This document shows, in pieces, positions 6,002 through 14,478 of a stretch of 15,358 nucleotides of DNA (its first letter is position 1; each line of letters begins with the position of its first letter). Below the pieces are notes generated by a model. That model worked only from the letters and a program-made list of their open reading frames with translations, ran no database searches and was not told the origin of the DNA. The translations under genes and the position numbers were made by a program. The stretch is taken from NCBI GenBank assembly GCA_001751225.1, contig MAXT01000348.1:1-15358 (forward strand), in the 5' to 3' direction. This DNA is from Desulfuromonadales bacterium C00003107 (GTDB taxonomy: Bacteria; Desulfobacterota; Desulfuromonadia; Desulfuromonadales; Syntrophotaleaceae).

Positions 6002-6712
6002 TCAGGGGTAATCGCCGCGCAGATAAGCAGCACAATCACCCTGTAGCGGGCAGTCACAGCAGAGCGGTTTTGTACGGCAATACTGTTTGCACTGCTCAAC
6101 AATAAGGGCGTGATATTCGTTGAAGAGATCGCTGTTGTGCGGCAGGTGAGTCATGAACATTTGACGGACCTTGTCATAGGACTCCTTCCCCTGTAGCAGA
6201 CCTAAACGACCGAAGAGCCGCCGGGTATAGGCATCGACCACGAAGGAAGGCCGATCGCCAGCATAGAGCAGGATGGAATCAGCCGTCTCCGGCCCCACCC
6301 CCTTGCAGCACAACAATTCATCTCTTACTTGCTGCAGAGGACCACTCAGCATAGCGCCCAAGTCGCCGGCATAGTGGTCCATGAGGTAAGTGGCAAAAAG
6401 CTGTAAACGTTCGGCTTTCTGACGAAAAAACCCGCTGGGTCGGATCAGTTCCTCCAGCCGTTGGCGATCCATCCACAACAGGCTAGCGACTGTAAGGGGT
6501 GCCTCATCTTTAAGGGCAGCGATGACTCCCTCGACATTACGCCAAGCGGTATTCTGGGTCAGAATCGCCCCGACCACCACTTCAAAAGGACTTTCTGCGG
6601 GCCACCAATGCAAGGCCCCGAAATGTGTCAGCAAACGATTAAAGATATCGTCCAAACACCCAGTCAGCGGCTTCGCCATCGTTCCCACTTTTCCTCTCTG
6701 TAGATCAACCAT
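6002..6712 (-). CDS. Endonuclease III-related HhH-GPD DNA glycosylase (COG2231 type)
   Basis: The 236-residue protein has the HhH-GPD fold of base-excision repair glycosylases: HWWPAESPFEVVVGAILTQN near residue 35, the helix-hairpin-helix segment CCKGVGPETADSILLYAG, and the catalytic Asp in VVDAYTRR. Endonuclease III has a lyase Lys in the hairpin (GRKTA); here the position is Glu (GPETA), so a monofunctional glycosylase without AP-lyase chemistry is likely. Four C-terminal cysteines spaced C-X5-C-X2-C-X5-C should bind a 4Fe-4S cluster; the canonical Nth first gap is six. The ATG at 6712 overlaps the comF stop by 8 nt but lacks a Shine-Dalgarno sequence. A GTG at 6688 (GAGAGG upstream) or the ATG at 6679 may be the real start. 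It is the last gene of the long minus-strand run and converges with the bd-like operon. Confidence 0.88.
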   Translation of the reverse strand: MVDLQRGKVGTMAKPLTGCLDDIFNRLLTHFGALHWWPAESPFEVVVGAILTQNTAWRNVEGVIAALKDEAPLTVASLLWMDRQRLEELIRPSGFFRQKAERLQLFATYLMDHYAGDLGAMLSGPLQQVRDELLCCKGVGPETADSILLYAGDRPSFVVDAYTRRLFGRLGLLQGKESYDKVRQMFMTHLPHNSDLFNEYHALIVEQCKQYCRTKPLCCDCPLQGDCAAYLRGDYP

Positions 6713-7460
6713 GCAGCCGAGCCCGGGCTAGAACGGCCACGGCCACCTCACTAGCACCACCATCGAGCAGAGTGCGACTGCACTCGCGGGCTGTGGCACC
6801 AGTAGTCATTACATCGTCGACCAACAACACCCGCTCACCATTTAAAGACCTACTCAAGGCAAAGGCGCCACGAAGGTTACGTCGACGCTGGACCGCCTTG
6901 AGTCCAATCTGAGGCGGTGTAGGACGGATGCGCAGCAGCAACTTAGACGCCACGGGTACCTGCCAACTACGCCCCAGGGACTTGGCCAACAACAGCGCCT
7001 GATTGTAGCTGCGCTGACGCAGTCGGGAGACGTACAAGGGAACAGGTAGCAGCAGGTCGGGACTAAAATCATCCAGCGGTCCCTGCAGTGCCTCCTTCAT
7101 CAACGCCGCCAGAGGCCGGTCGAGGTTGAAGTCTCTCTCATATTTGAATTTTTGTACGGCCCGACGCAAGGTTTCGTCGTAGAGGCCAACACTTTTGGCC
7201 CACAAAAATGAGGGAGGGTCCTGCAGGCAGGATTGGCATAGATGATCGCCACCATCCATTGCGGGAAAGGGCAGATCGCAATGTGAACAACGGGGAGATA
7301 CTACGGGAATAATGGCATCAAGGCAGGACGAACAAAAGAACGCCGATGCTTGTAAGGCCTGGCGACAGAGGGGGCATACCGGAGGAAAACAGAGATCGGC
7401 CAGGCCGATCAATTCCTGGCGCAGATACTGCCAGAGGATCTTGGGGCTGCTGAAGCTCAT
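6705..7460 (-). CDS. comF: ComF family phosphoribosyltransferase-like protein
   Basis: From the ATG at 7460 the protein has 251 residues. This start is preceded by GAGGAGC with a 7-nt spacing; a GTG at 7484 lies in frame but has no such site. Four Cys pairs in the first 80 residues (C29-C32, C43-C46, C58-C61, C75-C78) form the zinc-binding N-terminal part seen in the ComF/GntX family. The C-terminal phosphoribosyltransferase fold shows the PRPP-binding motif VLLVDDVMTTGAT at 211-223. ComF takes part in DNA uptake in naturally competent bacteria, but many homologues occur in species not known to be competent, so competence should not be assumed. It starts 39 nt after gpmI and its stop overlaps the possible start of the glycosylase gene. 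Confidence 0.93.
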   Translation of the reverse strand: MSFSSPKILWQYLRQELIGLADLCFPPVCPLCRQALQASAFFCSSCLDAIIPVVSPRCSHCDLPFPAMDGGDHLCQSCLQDPPSFLWAKSVGLYDETLRRAVQKFKYERDFNLDRPLAALMKEALQGPLDDFSPDLLLPVPLYVSRLRQRSYNQALLLAKSLGRSWQVPVASKLLLRIRPTPPQIGLKAVQRRRNLRGAFALSRSLNGERVLLVDDVMTTGATARECSRTLLDGGASEVAVAVLARARLHG

Positions 7461-7499
7461 CAAGATAGCTCCTCGCCACGCCACCGGCGGATCGAGGGA

Positions 7500-9041
7500 T
7501 TAATCCTGCAACAGGCTACAACCGGTCATCTCCGGCGGCTGAACCACATCAAGCAACTGCAGCAGGGTCGGCGCGATGTCGGCCAATTTGCCACGGCGAA
7601 GCGAACTGTGTTGGCGATCAGGATCGACCAGAATCAAGGGAACCGGGTTGGCGGTATGGGCCGTATGGGGCGAGCCGTCCTCCGCGCTCATCTGCTCGCA
7701 GTTACCGTGATCAGAAGTGATCAGCAGACTGCCTCCGGCAGCCAGAACAGCATCGACCACCTGGCCGACACAGCCATCGACAGTTTCCATGGCCTCGACC
7801 GCCGCCACCATGATGCCGGTATGACCGACCATGTCCGGATTGGCAAAGTTAAGCACGATCAGATCGTAGCAACCTCCAGCCACTCGCTCCAACATCTCTG
7901 CGGTAACCTGCGGCGCACTCATGGCCGGCTTCTGATCGTAGGTGGCCACCTCCTGCGGCGAGGGGACCAGCACTCGCTCTTCACCGGCAAAAGGGCTCTC
8001 GTTACCACCATTGAAAAAGAACGTAACGTGGGCGTATTTCTCCGTTTCAGCAATACGTAACTGCTGAAGACCGGCCTTGGCTATCGCCTCGCCAAGGATG
8101 GCGGGATAGCTGGCCGGAGAAAAAGCCACCGGCAGGGCAAAAGTTTCATCATACTCGGTAAGGCAGACAAAACCAGCCAACCGAGGACTCTTGGAGCGCT
8201 GGAAACCGTTGAATTCACATTCGGTGAAGGTACGACTGATCTCCCGCGCCCGGTCAGCGCGAAAGTTGAAAAAGATCAGACCATCGCCGTCATCGACGGT
8301 ATTTGAAGAACCATCATGATTGATAATGCAGGGTTCAACGAACTCGTCCGTCTGGCCGTTACCATAGGCTTTGGCAATCGCTTCAGCACTGCTGGCTAAG
8401 ATTTGCCCCTGGCCCTCGGTCATGGCCCGATAAGCTTTTTCAACCCGATCCCAACGGTTGTCACGATCCATGGCGTAATAACGCCCGATGACTGTCGCCA
8501 CCCGGCCGAGGCCGATGGCAGCCAGGCGCTCTTCCAACTGGGCCAGGTAGCTTTGACCACTCTGGGGCGGGGTATCGCGACCATCGAGAAAAGCATGTAT
8601 GCAGACTTCGGAGACGCCCTGTTGTCTGGCCATTTCGACCAGGGCGTAGAGGTGGTTATTATGAGAGTGGACACCGCCGTCGGAGAGCAGGCCCATAAGG
8701 TGCAATTTGCCGCCACTGCGCTTAACCTCAGCCATGGCTTCAACCAACACAGGATTGCTGAAGAAATCACCCTGCTCGACAGCCCGACTAATGCGGGTCA
8801 ACTCCTGATAAACGATGCGGCCGGCACCAATATTGAGATGGCCGACCTCCGAATTGCCCATCTGTCCCTCGGGCAAGCCTACGGCAAGCCCAGAGGCATC
8901 GATTTCGGTGGTGGGATAGTCGCGACGTAATCCGTCCAGACGTGGAGTACGGGCCTGGCAAGCAGCATTGTCCTCGCAACTCGGGTTAATGCCCCAGCCG
9001 TCGAGAATCATCAGGACCAACGGGCGACGTACTGCAGGCAT
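7500..9041 (-). CDS. gpmI: 2,3-bisphosphoglycerate-independent phosphoglycerate mutase
   Basis: This 513-residue cytoplasmic enzyme interconverts 3- and 2-phosphoglycerate in glycolysis and gluconeogenesis and needs divalent metal, typically Mn2+. It belongs to the alkaline phosphatase superfamily. The metal site begins at LMILDGWG (D14), the phospho-acceptor Ser is S64 in [17 protein letters not shown], and the second metal-binding cluster is [11 protein letters not shown] near the C-terminus, followed by HTANPVPLI. The length matches the family norm of about 510. The start ATG lies 2 nt after the stop of the TPR gene, so the two are probably translationally coupled; GGAG is 13 nt upstream and the ribosome binding site is otherwise weak. 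No cofactor-dependent mutase is visible in the window. Confidence 0.98.
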   Translation of the reverse strand: MPAVRRPLVLMILDGWGINPSCEDNAACQARTPRLDGLRRDYPTTEIDASGLAVGLPEGQMGNSEVGHLNIGAGRIVYQELTRISRAVEQGDFFSNPVLVEAMAEVKRSGGKLHLMGLLSDGGVHSHNNHLYALVEMARQQGVSEVCIHAFLDGRDTPPQSGQSYLAQLEERLAAIGLGRVATVIGRYYAMDRDNRWDRVEKAYRAMTEGQGQILASSAEAIAKAYGNGQTDEFVEPCIINHDGSSNTVDDGDGLIFFNFRADRAREISRTFTECEFNGFQRSKSPRLAGFVCLTEYDETFALPVAFSPASYPAILGEAIAKAGLQQLRIAETEKYAHVTFFFNGGNESPFAGEERVLVPSPQEVATYDQKPAMSAPQVTAEMLERVAGGCYDLIVLNFANPDMVGHTGIMVAAVEAMETVDGCVGQVVDAVLAAGGSLLITSDHGNCEQMSAEDGSPHTAHTANPVPLILVDPDRQHSSLRRGKLADIAPTLLQLLDVVQPPEMTGCSLLQD

Positions 9042-9043
9042 GA

Positions 9044-10402
9044 CTAGTCCCGTTCTCCGTGGTGAATTGCACGAACTTCCAGAGCAGGCAGGATTGCGAT
9101 TGAGGGCACATCACTTAGATCCAGGCAGCCCCAACAATCACACTGATCGCAGCGCCCTTGCCAGGAATCTGCCCCCGCGCCGCACTTTTGGCAAACATAG
9201 GCAAAGCGGAACCGATCTTCCCCTCCCAACGCCTTCTGGTATTCTGCCACCGCATCGCTCAAGCGCTGACGACGCATGTGACTTTCGGCCAACACCAGAT
9301 GCAGTTGCGGAAAATCTGCACCACTCTTTTCCAGACCGTGGAGCTGCTCCAAGGCCTCGTCGACCATTTCCACCCGCAAACAGAACTTGCCGAAAAAGAA
9401 GCGCAGCAACAGATCGTCAGGATGTTCTGCCACCTGCTGCCGATAGTAATCCAAAAGGGTAGTCGGATTTTCCTCGGCCATAGCCTGTTGCTCCAGGCGC
9501 TTAAGAAACACGCTGTTACCAAAACGCCGATAGCCGGCCTGCCAAGTTGCCGCCGCCTGCTCAGAACGCCCCTGCTGACGGAGCATTTCTCCCAAAGAGA
9601 CCTGGGCCGGCAAAAAGTCGGGGGCGTCCTTGGCCAGTTTCTGATAACCAACCAATGCCTCGTCAAAGTGCTCTTCGGCTTCCGCTTGCTGGGCCGTCTG
9701 ATAGCGCAGGCCGTTGAGCAGGTCCTTTTCGGCAACTTGAGCCTCGCCGGTGCTCTTTTTTACCAGCCGTTTCTGCACTGCAAGAGCATCACTCCACTGC
9801 TGCTGAGCCTGATAGAGATCGCGCAATCCAACCTGGCCCTGATAATTATCCCCATCCAGATCGAGCAGTTCACGATAACAATCCGCCGCCTCGCTTAACC
9901 GCTGAGTCTTCCCATAGGTCTCGGCCAGAGTAAAGAGTATGGTGAGATCCTTGGGAGCGAGCTTGCGGGCACGCTGCAGCAGACTAATGCTTTCGTCTAC
10001 TTCACCTTCGGCCAGCTGGACCTCGGCCAAGGCACTTAACACCTCGATGCGACCGCCATCCATGCTAAGGGCCTTTTGCAACAATCTGCGGGCCTTGGTG
10101 CTGTCCCCGGAACGCAACCGTGCCAGACCTTCACGGTGCAGCTCGACCACTTCCCGCTCTCGTTTTTCCGAGCGGGTGCGCCGCCAGCCCTTAAGCATAT
10201 AGCTGGCCGCCCCGTAAAGATGCAGTAGATAACCGATGGTCAAACCCAACACAATGCAGGCCACCACCACGATCGCCGGAGAGGCATGTAGTACATAGTC
10301 CGGATAGAAGACAATGGCCATTTCTGCGGGATTAAGCTGCAGAAAATAGATAAAAAACAACATGAACAGGATAATCAGCAGCAGTAGAGCCATGATGGTC
10401 AT
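9044..10402 (-). CDS. lapB: LapA-LapB-like fusion: membrane-anchored TPR protein with rubredoxin-like zinc domain
   Basis: The start at 10402 is set by a perfect AAGGAGGAGGA site; an ATG at 10444 without such a site is in frame. The 452-residue protein begins with two membrane helices around an [13 protein letters not shown] segment and ends this part with [12 protein letters not shown], closely resembling E. coli LapA (residues ~1-75). Then come about eight or nine TPR-like helical repeats (80-390) and a C-terminal metal knuckle (C404-X2-C407 ... C418-X2-C421), as in the rubredoxin-type domain of LapB/YciM. In E. coli, LapB works with FtsH to control LpxC and hence lipopolysaccharide synthesis, and LapA is a separate neighbouring gene. 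Here both appear in one chain. Function in LPS control is inferred by homology. The gene lies between rlmH (38 nt upstream) and gpmI (2 nt downstream). Confidence 0.85.
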   Translation of the reverse strand: MTIMALLLLIILFMLFFIYFLQLNPAEMAIVFYPDYVLHASPAIVVVACIVLGLTIGYLLHLYGAASYMLKGWRRTRSEKREREVVELHREGLARLRSGDSTKARRLLQKALSMDGGRIEVLSALAEVQLAEGEVDESISLLQRARKLAPKDLTILFTLAETYGKTQRLSEAADCYRELLDLDGDNYQGQVGLRDLYQAQQQWSDALAVQKRLVKKSTGEAQVAEKDLLNGLRYQTAQQAEAEEHFDEALVGYQKLAKDAPDFLPAQVSLGEMLRQQGRSEQAAATWQAGYRRFGNSVFLKRLEQQAMAEENPTTLLDYYRQQVAEHPDDLLLRFFFGKFCLRVEMVDEALEQLHGLEKSGADFPQLHLVLAESHMRRQRLSDAVAEYQKALGGEDRFRFAYVCQKCGAGADSWQGRCDQCDCWGCLDLSDVPSIAILPALEVRAIHHGERD

Positions 10403-10440
10403 AGTCCTCCTCCTTGGTCGCCGAGGCGACAAACAGTGCT

Positions 10441-10914
10441 TCAACGATTATGGTAGGGCTCATTACGCAAGATGGTAAAACCCCGATAAAGTTGTTCAAG
10501 CAATAGCAGTTGCGCCATTTGATGGGTCAGGGTCATTGCCGAGAGGGACAGCAGTAGATTGGCCCTCTCCTTAACGGTACGGCTCAAGCCATAGGCGCCA
10601 CCGATGGCAAACAGCAATTCACCGGTACCCTCTAGCATATGCCGGCCAAGAAACTCGGACAGCTCTTCCGAACCCAAATTTCGTCCCTGTTCGTCGAGGG
10701 CGACAAGATAGGCACCAGCCGGTACCCGGGCCAGGATACGCTCGCCCTCTTGTTTGCGAATCGTCTTGGGGTCGGCCTTGGAACCGCCCTTGGCCTCTTT
10801 AAGCTCATGGCTGTTAAAGGCGATGTAGCGTTGGATGCGGCTGGAATATTCAGCCACGCCTTCCCGTAAAAAAGGCTGTGAAAGCTTGCCAACGCTGATC
10901 AGTCCGATTTTCAT
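10441..10914 (-). CDS. rlmH: 23S rRNA (pseudouridine1915-N3)-methyltransferase RlmH
   Basis: The 157-residue protein has the family's usual length and N-terminus (MKIGLISVGK). It is a small SPOUT-class, SAM-dependent, homodimeric methyltransferase that acts on pseudouridine 1915 in helix 69 of 23S rRNA in the assembled ribosome. Visible signatures are LVALDEQG near residue 70, the knot motif FAIGGAYGLS at 102-111 and the conserved C-terminus ending PYHNR. I prefer the ATG at 10914, which overlaps the rsfS stop as ATGA, over an in-frame start at 10980 that would add 22 non-conserved residues. It follows rsfS, another ribosome factor, an arrangement conserved across many bacteria. Confidence 0.97.
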   Translation of the reverse strand: MKIGLISVGKLSQPFLREGVAEYSSRIQRYIAFNSHELKEAKGGSKADPKTIRKQEGERILARVPAGAYLVALDEQGRNLGSEELSEFLGRHMLEGTGELLFAIGGAYGLSRTVKERANLLLSLSAMTLTHQMAQLLLLEQLYRGFTILRNEPYHNR

Positions 10915-11315
10915 GAAGGGTCTGCTGGCCCCTCGGGCTGGGTCTCTTCGCCAACGGTCAGTTCCGCCGCTTCGCTCCAAAGGCCATCCAGATCGTAAAA
11001 TTCCCGCACCGAGTCCTGAAAAATGTGCACCATGACATCACCATAATCGATCAGCACCCAACGCCCTTCTTTCATGCCTTCAATGGCCAGGGGCATGGTG
11101 GCGTGTTCCTTTTTCAGGCCAAGATGGATAGAGTCGGCCACCGCTTGCACTTGACGATCAGAGCGGCCCGAAACGATCAGCAGGTAGTCGGTCAGCGAAG
11201 AGATCTTTCGCACATCGAGCAGACGGACATTGAGGGCCTTCTTGTCCAGGGCATAAGCAGCACAGAGCTGCGCGCGTTCTTGGGTTTGCAAAATCTTTAT
11301 AACCTTTCCCGGCAA
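10911..11315 (-). CDS. rsfS: Ribosome silencing factor RsfS
   Basis: The product (134 residues from the TTG at 11315) belongs to the RsfS/YbeB/iojap family, which binds ribosomal protein uL14 and blocks subunit joining when nutrients are scarce. Family signatures are LDVRKISSLTDYLLIVSGRS, RQVQAVADSI and WVLIDYGDVMVHIFQDSVRE. No ATG is available at the 5' end. The choice is between the TTG at 11315, which overlaps the nadD stop by 19 nt, and the TTG at 11291, which lies 5 nt past it with AAAGG about 11 nt upstream; the true start is uncertain. The C-terminus has an acidic tail (EETQPEGPADPS). The stop overlaps the rlmH start. Confidence 0.94.
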   Translation of the reverse strand: MPGKVIKILQTQERAQLCAAYALDKKALNVRLLDVRKISSLTDYLLIVSGRSDRQVQAVADSIHLGLKKEHATMPLAIEGMKEGRWVLIDYGDVMVHIFQDSVREFYDLDGLWSEAAELTVGEETQPEGPADPS

Positions 11316-11953
11316 CGATATAAATCGTGCTGGCAGATGTAATCTTCAACAACAGAGGGGACTAAATAACGGATGGAACCTTGTGCAGCGATCTGCTGGC
11401 GAATCTGGGTCGAGGAGATATCGAGGAATGTCTCCTGCAGCAAAACCACCCGGTTACCACTACAGTGTAGCAAAATATTCGACTGTTTATCGTAACAGAA
11501 CTGCCCCCGTATGACAACGGGCAGCAGCGCCAGCGGATCGTCTCCGGCGTGGCCTGGGCGGGCGGCCACCACCAGGTTTGTCAGTTCGAACAGGCGGGAA
11601 TAATCTTTCCAGGTATCGATGGCCCGGTAGGAGTCCATGCCAATAATAAAATAGAATTCGTCCTCCGGAAACTGAGTATGCAAAATTTCCAGAGTTGCGA
11701 CTGAATAACTCTTTCCCGGTCGCTGCGCTTCGAGATCGCAGGCAGAGAAGTACGGGTTGTCAGCCACTGCCGCCTCAACCATGGCATAGCGGTGGGCAAA
11801 GGGGATATCGTCTGCCAACGGCTTATGAGGGGGGGTCGCCGCCGGCATGAATAATACCCGGTCGAGCCCGCAGGTCAGGCGCACTTCTTCAGCGATCCGC
11901 AAATGAGCCAGATGAATAGGATTGAAGGTCCCGCCGAGAATACCGGTCTTCAT
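11297..11953 (-). CDS. nadD: Nicotinate-nucleotide adenylyltransferase NadD
   Basis: The 218-residue enzyme transfers AMP from ATP to nicotinate mononucleotide to make deamido-NAD in NAD biosynthesis. The nucleotidyltransferase signature GGTFNPIHLAH is at residues 7-17, with H14 and H17 as the phosphate-binding histidines. Other family blocks are FMPAATPPHKP, FIIGMDSYRAIDTWKDY and the C-terminal ISSTQIRQQI. Length is typical. It starts 30 nt after proA, with a weak AAGGGA site, and its 3' end overlaps the probable rsfS start. The nadD-rsfS-rlmH order is common in bacteria. Confidence 0.97.
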   Translation of the reverse strand: MKTGILGGTFNPIHLAHLRIAEEVRLTCGLDRVLFMPAATPPHKPLADDIPFAHRYAMVEAAVADNPYFSACDLEAQRPGKSYSVATLEILHTQFPEDEFYFIIGMDSYRAIDTWKDYSRLFELTNLVVAARPGHAGDDPLALLPVVIRGQFCYDKQSNILLHCSGNRVVLLQETFLDISSTQIRQQIAAQGSIRYLVPSVVEDYICQHDLYRCRERL

Positions 11954-11983
11954 TGTTGCAAATCCCTTTCCCTGCTCACCGAG

Positions 11984-13240
11984 CTAGGGACGAACCTGGC
12001 CATCACCAAGCACCACAAATTTTCGAGTGGTCAGATCTTCCAGACCCATGGGACCGAAGGAGTGGAGCTTAGTGGTGGAAATACCGATCTCGGCGCCAAG
12101 ACCGAACTGGTTGCCGTCGGAGAAACGGGAAGAGGCGTTGACCATGACCACACTGCTATTGACCTCGCGCACGAAGCGCTGGGAATTACGGTAGTCGTTG
12201 GTAACGATAACCTCTGTATGCAGGGAACAGTACCGACGAATATGCTCGATAGCCTCGTCGATATCTTCGACCACCTTGACCGCCAGAATCAGATCAAGAT
12301 ATTCGGCGCTCCAGTCCTCTTCCGTAGCTGCGACCACCTCGGAGGCAAATTCGCGGGTCACAGAGCAACCGCGCAACTCGACGCCCTTGCCCTTGAGGGT
12401 AGCAACGATGCGCGGCACGAAAGTCTCGGCGATGTCCTTGTGAATCAGCAGGGTTTCCATTGCATTGCAAACCCCGGGTCGCTGGACCTTGGCGTTAACA
12501 CAAATACGCTCGGCCATCTCGTAATCGGCGCTGGCATCAATAAACGTATGACAGACCCCTTTATAATGCTTGATGACCGGAATCCGGGAATTCTCGCTGA
12601 CAAAGCGAATCAGACCTTCACCGCCACGAGGGATGATCAGGTCGATATATTCTTCCAGCTTCAGCAGTTCGGTGATCGCGGTACGATCGGTGGTGGTCAC
12701 CACCTGCAGGGCACCGGCAGGCAGGCCCATAGCCAGCAGTTCCTTCTTCAACACAGCACCGATGGCGACGTTGGAATTAATGGCTTCTGAACCGCCACGC
12801 AGCACTACCACGTTGCCGCTCTTCAAGCACAGGCCTGCGGCATCGGCGGTCACGTTGGGACGAGATTCGTAGACGATGCCGATCACCCCCAAAGGGATAC
12901 GCATGCGGCCAACCTGAATACCGTTGGGCCGCCGCCGCATGTCGCTAATTTCACCGACTGGATCGGGTAATTCAGCGACCTCGCGCAGGCCATCGGCCAT
13001 ACCGGTAATGCGCTCGTCGTTAAGCATTAAGCGATCGATCATGGCAGCGGACAGACCCTTTTGCCGAGCACGTTCCAGATCCTTCTCGTTAGCTTCAACA
13101 AGGGCCGGAGCGGCCTGCTCTAAAGCATCGGCCATACGCCGCAACATATCGTTCTTGGCCGTGGCCGACAGGTTGGCCATGATTCGTGTTGCCTGTTGCG
13201 CTTCTTGCGCCAGCGCCAGCATCTGTTCCTGAATCGTCAT
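11984..13240 (-). CDS. proA: Glutamate-5-semialdehyde dehydrogenase (gamma-glutamyl phosphate reductase) ProA
   Basis: The 418-residue enzyme reduces gamma-glutamyl phosphate with NADPH, the second step of proline synthesis. It has the aldehyde dehydrogenase fold: the IPLGVIGIVYESRPNVTAD region near 115-133, SGNVVVLRGGSEA near 141-153, and the catalytic Cys C258 in KVQRPGVCNAMET. The N-terminal QEAQQATRIMANLSATAKN segment is typical. The start is well defined: AAGGAG at 13247-13252 overlaps the end of proB, 6 nt before the ATG. The gap to proB is 3 nt, consistent with the two enzymes passing on a labile intermediate in a coupled pair. Confidence 0.98.
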   Translation of the reverse strand: MTIQEQMLALAQEAQQATRIMANLSATAKNDMLRRMADALEQAAPALVEANEKDLERARQKGLSAAMIDRLMLNDERITGMADGLREVAELPDPVGEISDMRRRPNGIQVGRMRIPLGVIGIVYESRPNVTADAAGLCLKSGNVVVLRGGSEAINSNVAIGAVLKKELLAMGLPAGALQVVTTTDRTAITELLKLEEYIDLIIPRGGEGLIRFVSENSRIPVIKHYKGVCHTFIDASADYEMAERICVNAKVQRPGVCNAMETLLIHKDIAETFVPRIVATLKGKGVELRGCSVTREFASEVVAATEEDWSAEYLDLILAVKVVEDIDEAIEHIRRYCSLHTEVIVTNDYRNSQRFVREVNSSVVMVNASSRFSDGNQFGLGAEIGISTTKLHSFGPMGLEDLTTRKFVVLGDGQVRP

Positions 13241-13243
13241 TGC

Positions 13244-14398
13244 TCACTCCTTACAAATAGCGGCCCGTTGTCCAGCCTGCTTTTTCAATACCAAATTGTC
13301 TCGATGAACCACCTCGGCACCATACTGGTAGCCGAGCAGCCCTTCGATATCCTGAGAATTATGCCCTTGAATACGCACCAGTTCAACCTGAGAATAGTTG
13401 ATGATGCCCCGGGCGAACTCGCGCCCCTCGGGATCGCAGAGTCGCACCGCATCGCCTCGTTCGAAACTCCCCTCAATTACGGAGATTCCCGAGGGCAACA
13501 GACTCTTACCCTTAGCCACCAGCGCATGGCGAGCCCCTTCATCGACCAACAGACGGCCGCGGGGCTTCTTGGTAAAAGCGATCCAGTGCTTACGGGCCGT
13601 GAGACGGTCGACCGCAGGCAGAAACCAGCTGCCTAGCTCCTCACCGGCAAACAGCCGGGGCAGCACCCGTGGCTGACGGCCGTTGACGATGACCGTGCTG
13701 ACGCCATAGAGGGAAGCCAACTTGGCCGCTTCGATCTTGGTCGCCATACCGCCGGTGCCAACCTCGCTGCCGGCGCCGCCTGCCATCGCCTCGATCTCTG
13801 GGGTAATATGCTCGACCCTGGAGATGAGCCTGGCCTGGGGATTTGTTCGCGGGTTACTGTCGTAGAGACCATCGACATCGGACAGAATCACCAGCAGATC
13901 GGCCTCGGCCAGGTTAGTCACCAGAGCCGAAAGATTGTCGTTGTCACCGAAACGGATTTCGTCCACCACCACCGTGTCGTTCTCGTTGATGATAGGAATG
14001 ATGCTGAAGTCGAGCAGCGTCATGAGGGTATTGCGGGCGTTGAGAAAACGCCTCCGGTTGGCCAGATCGTCCCGGGTCAGCAGAATCTGCGCGACTCGCC
14101 GATCACCGACACGAAAAGCGTCTTTGTAAAAGCGCATCAGCCGGCCCTGGCCGATAGCCGCTGCTGCCTGCTTGAGGGGAATGGTAGGCGGCCGGCCGAC
14201 AATGCCAAGATCGCCCTTACCGGCAGCTACCGCACCGGAAGAAACCAGCAGCACCTCGTAGCCCTGCTCGACCAGCTCGCAGAGATCGGCGACCAGCGTA
14301 TGGATAATGGCCGGATCAACACCATCGGTACCGACCAACACACCACTGCCGATCTTGATGACGACCCGTTTAACTTTTGCCAGAAGTTCTTTGCGCAT
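13244..14398 (-). CDS. proB: Glutamate 5-kinase ProB with C-terminal PUA domain
   Basis: From the ATG at 14398 the protein has 384 residues. GAGGG lies 7 nt upstream; the in-frame ATG at 14425 has no ribosome binding site. It phosphorylates glutamate, the first and normally proline-inhibited step of proline synthesis. The amino-acid kinase domain shows [50 protein letters not shown] and SDVDGLYD. The last ~100 residues form a PUA domain ([32 protein letters not shown]), as in long-form ProB. A sigma70-like promoter lies 50-80 nt upstream (14449-14478), so proB can be transcribed independently of obgE. Confidence 0.98.
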   Translation of the reverse strand: MRKELLAKVKRVVIKIGSGVLVGTDGVDPAIIHTLVADLCELVEQGYEVLLVSSGAVAAGKGDLGIVGRPPTIPLKQAAAAIGQGRLMRFYKDAFRVGDRRVAQILLTRDDLANRRRFLNARNTLMTLLDFSIIPIINENDTVVVDEIRFGDNDNLSALVTNLAEADLLVILSDVDGLYDSNPRTNPQARLISRVEHITPEIEAMAGGAGSEVGTGGMATKIEAAKLASLYGVSTVIVNGRQPRVLPRLFAGEELGSWFLPAVDRLTARKHWIAFTKKPRGRLLVDEGARHALVAKGKSLLPSGISVIEGSFERGDAVRLCDPEGREFARGIINYSQVELVRIQGHNSQDIEGLLGYQYGAEVVHRDNLVLKKQAGQRAAICKE

Positions 14399-14440
14399 GC
14401 CCGATCCCTCTTCGCAAACCGGCATAATTGCTTATGAATT

Positions 14441-14460
14441 TGCACTGAATTTTACGTGCA
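14441..14460. repeat. Inverted repeat over the proB -10 element
   Basis: TGCAC and GTGCA form a perfect 5-bp inverted repeat with a 10-nt spacer that contains the proposed -10 hexamer. There is no U-tract, so it is unlikely to be a terminator. A repressor site is possible but the arms are short. Confidence 0.3.
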
Positions 14461-14478
14461 TCGCCGACAGCCTGTCAA
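14449..14478 (-). promoter_or_regulatory. Sigma70-like promoter upstream of proB
   Basis: Read on the minus strand, TTGACA (14478-14473) is followed after 18 nt by TAAAAT (14454-14449), which matches TATAAT at five of six positions. The -35 overlaps the obgE stop codon. Transcription would begin near 14442, about 44 nt before the proB ATG. The -10 lies inside an inverted repeat, TGCAC (14441-14445) and GTGCA (14456-14460), that could be an operator. Support is from sequence match only. Confidence 0.5.

Noticed and set aside
6705..7460. comF as evidence for natural competence
   Set aside because: ComF homologues are widespread in non-competent bacteria and no other uptake gene is in the window.
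11903..12790. Open plus-strand frame of 295 codons opposite proA and nadD
   Set aside because: It lies over conserved enzymes with intact motifs, has no ribosome binding context and no family resemblance.
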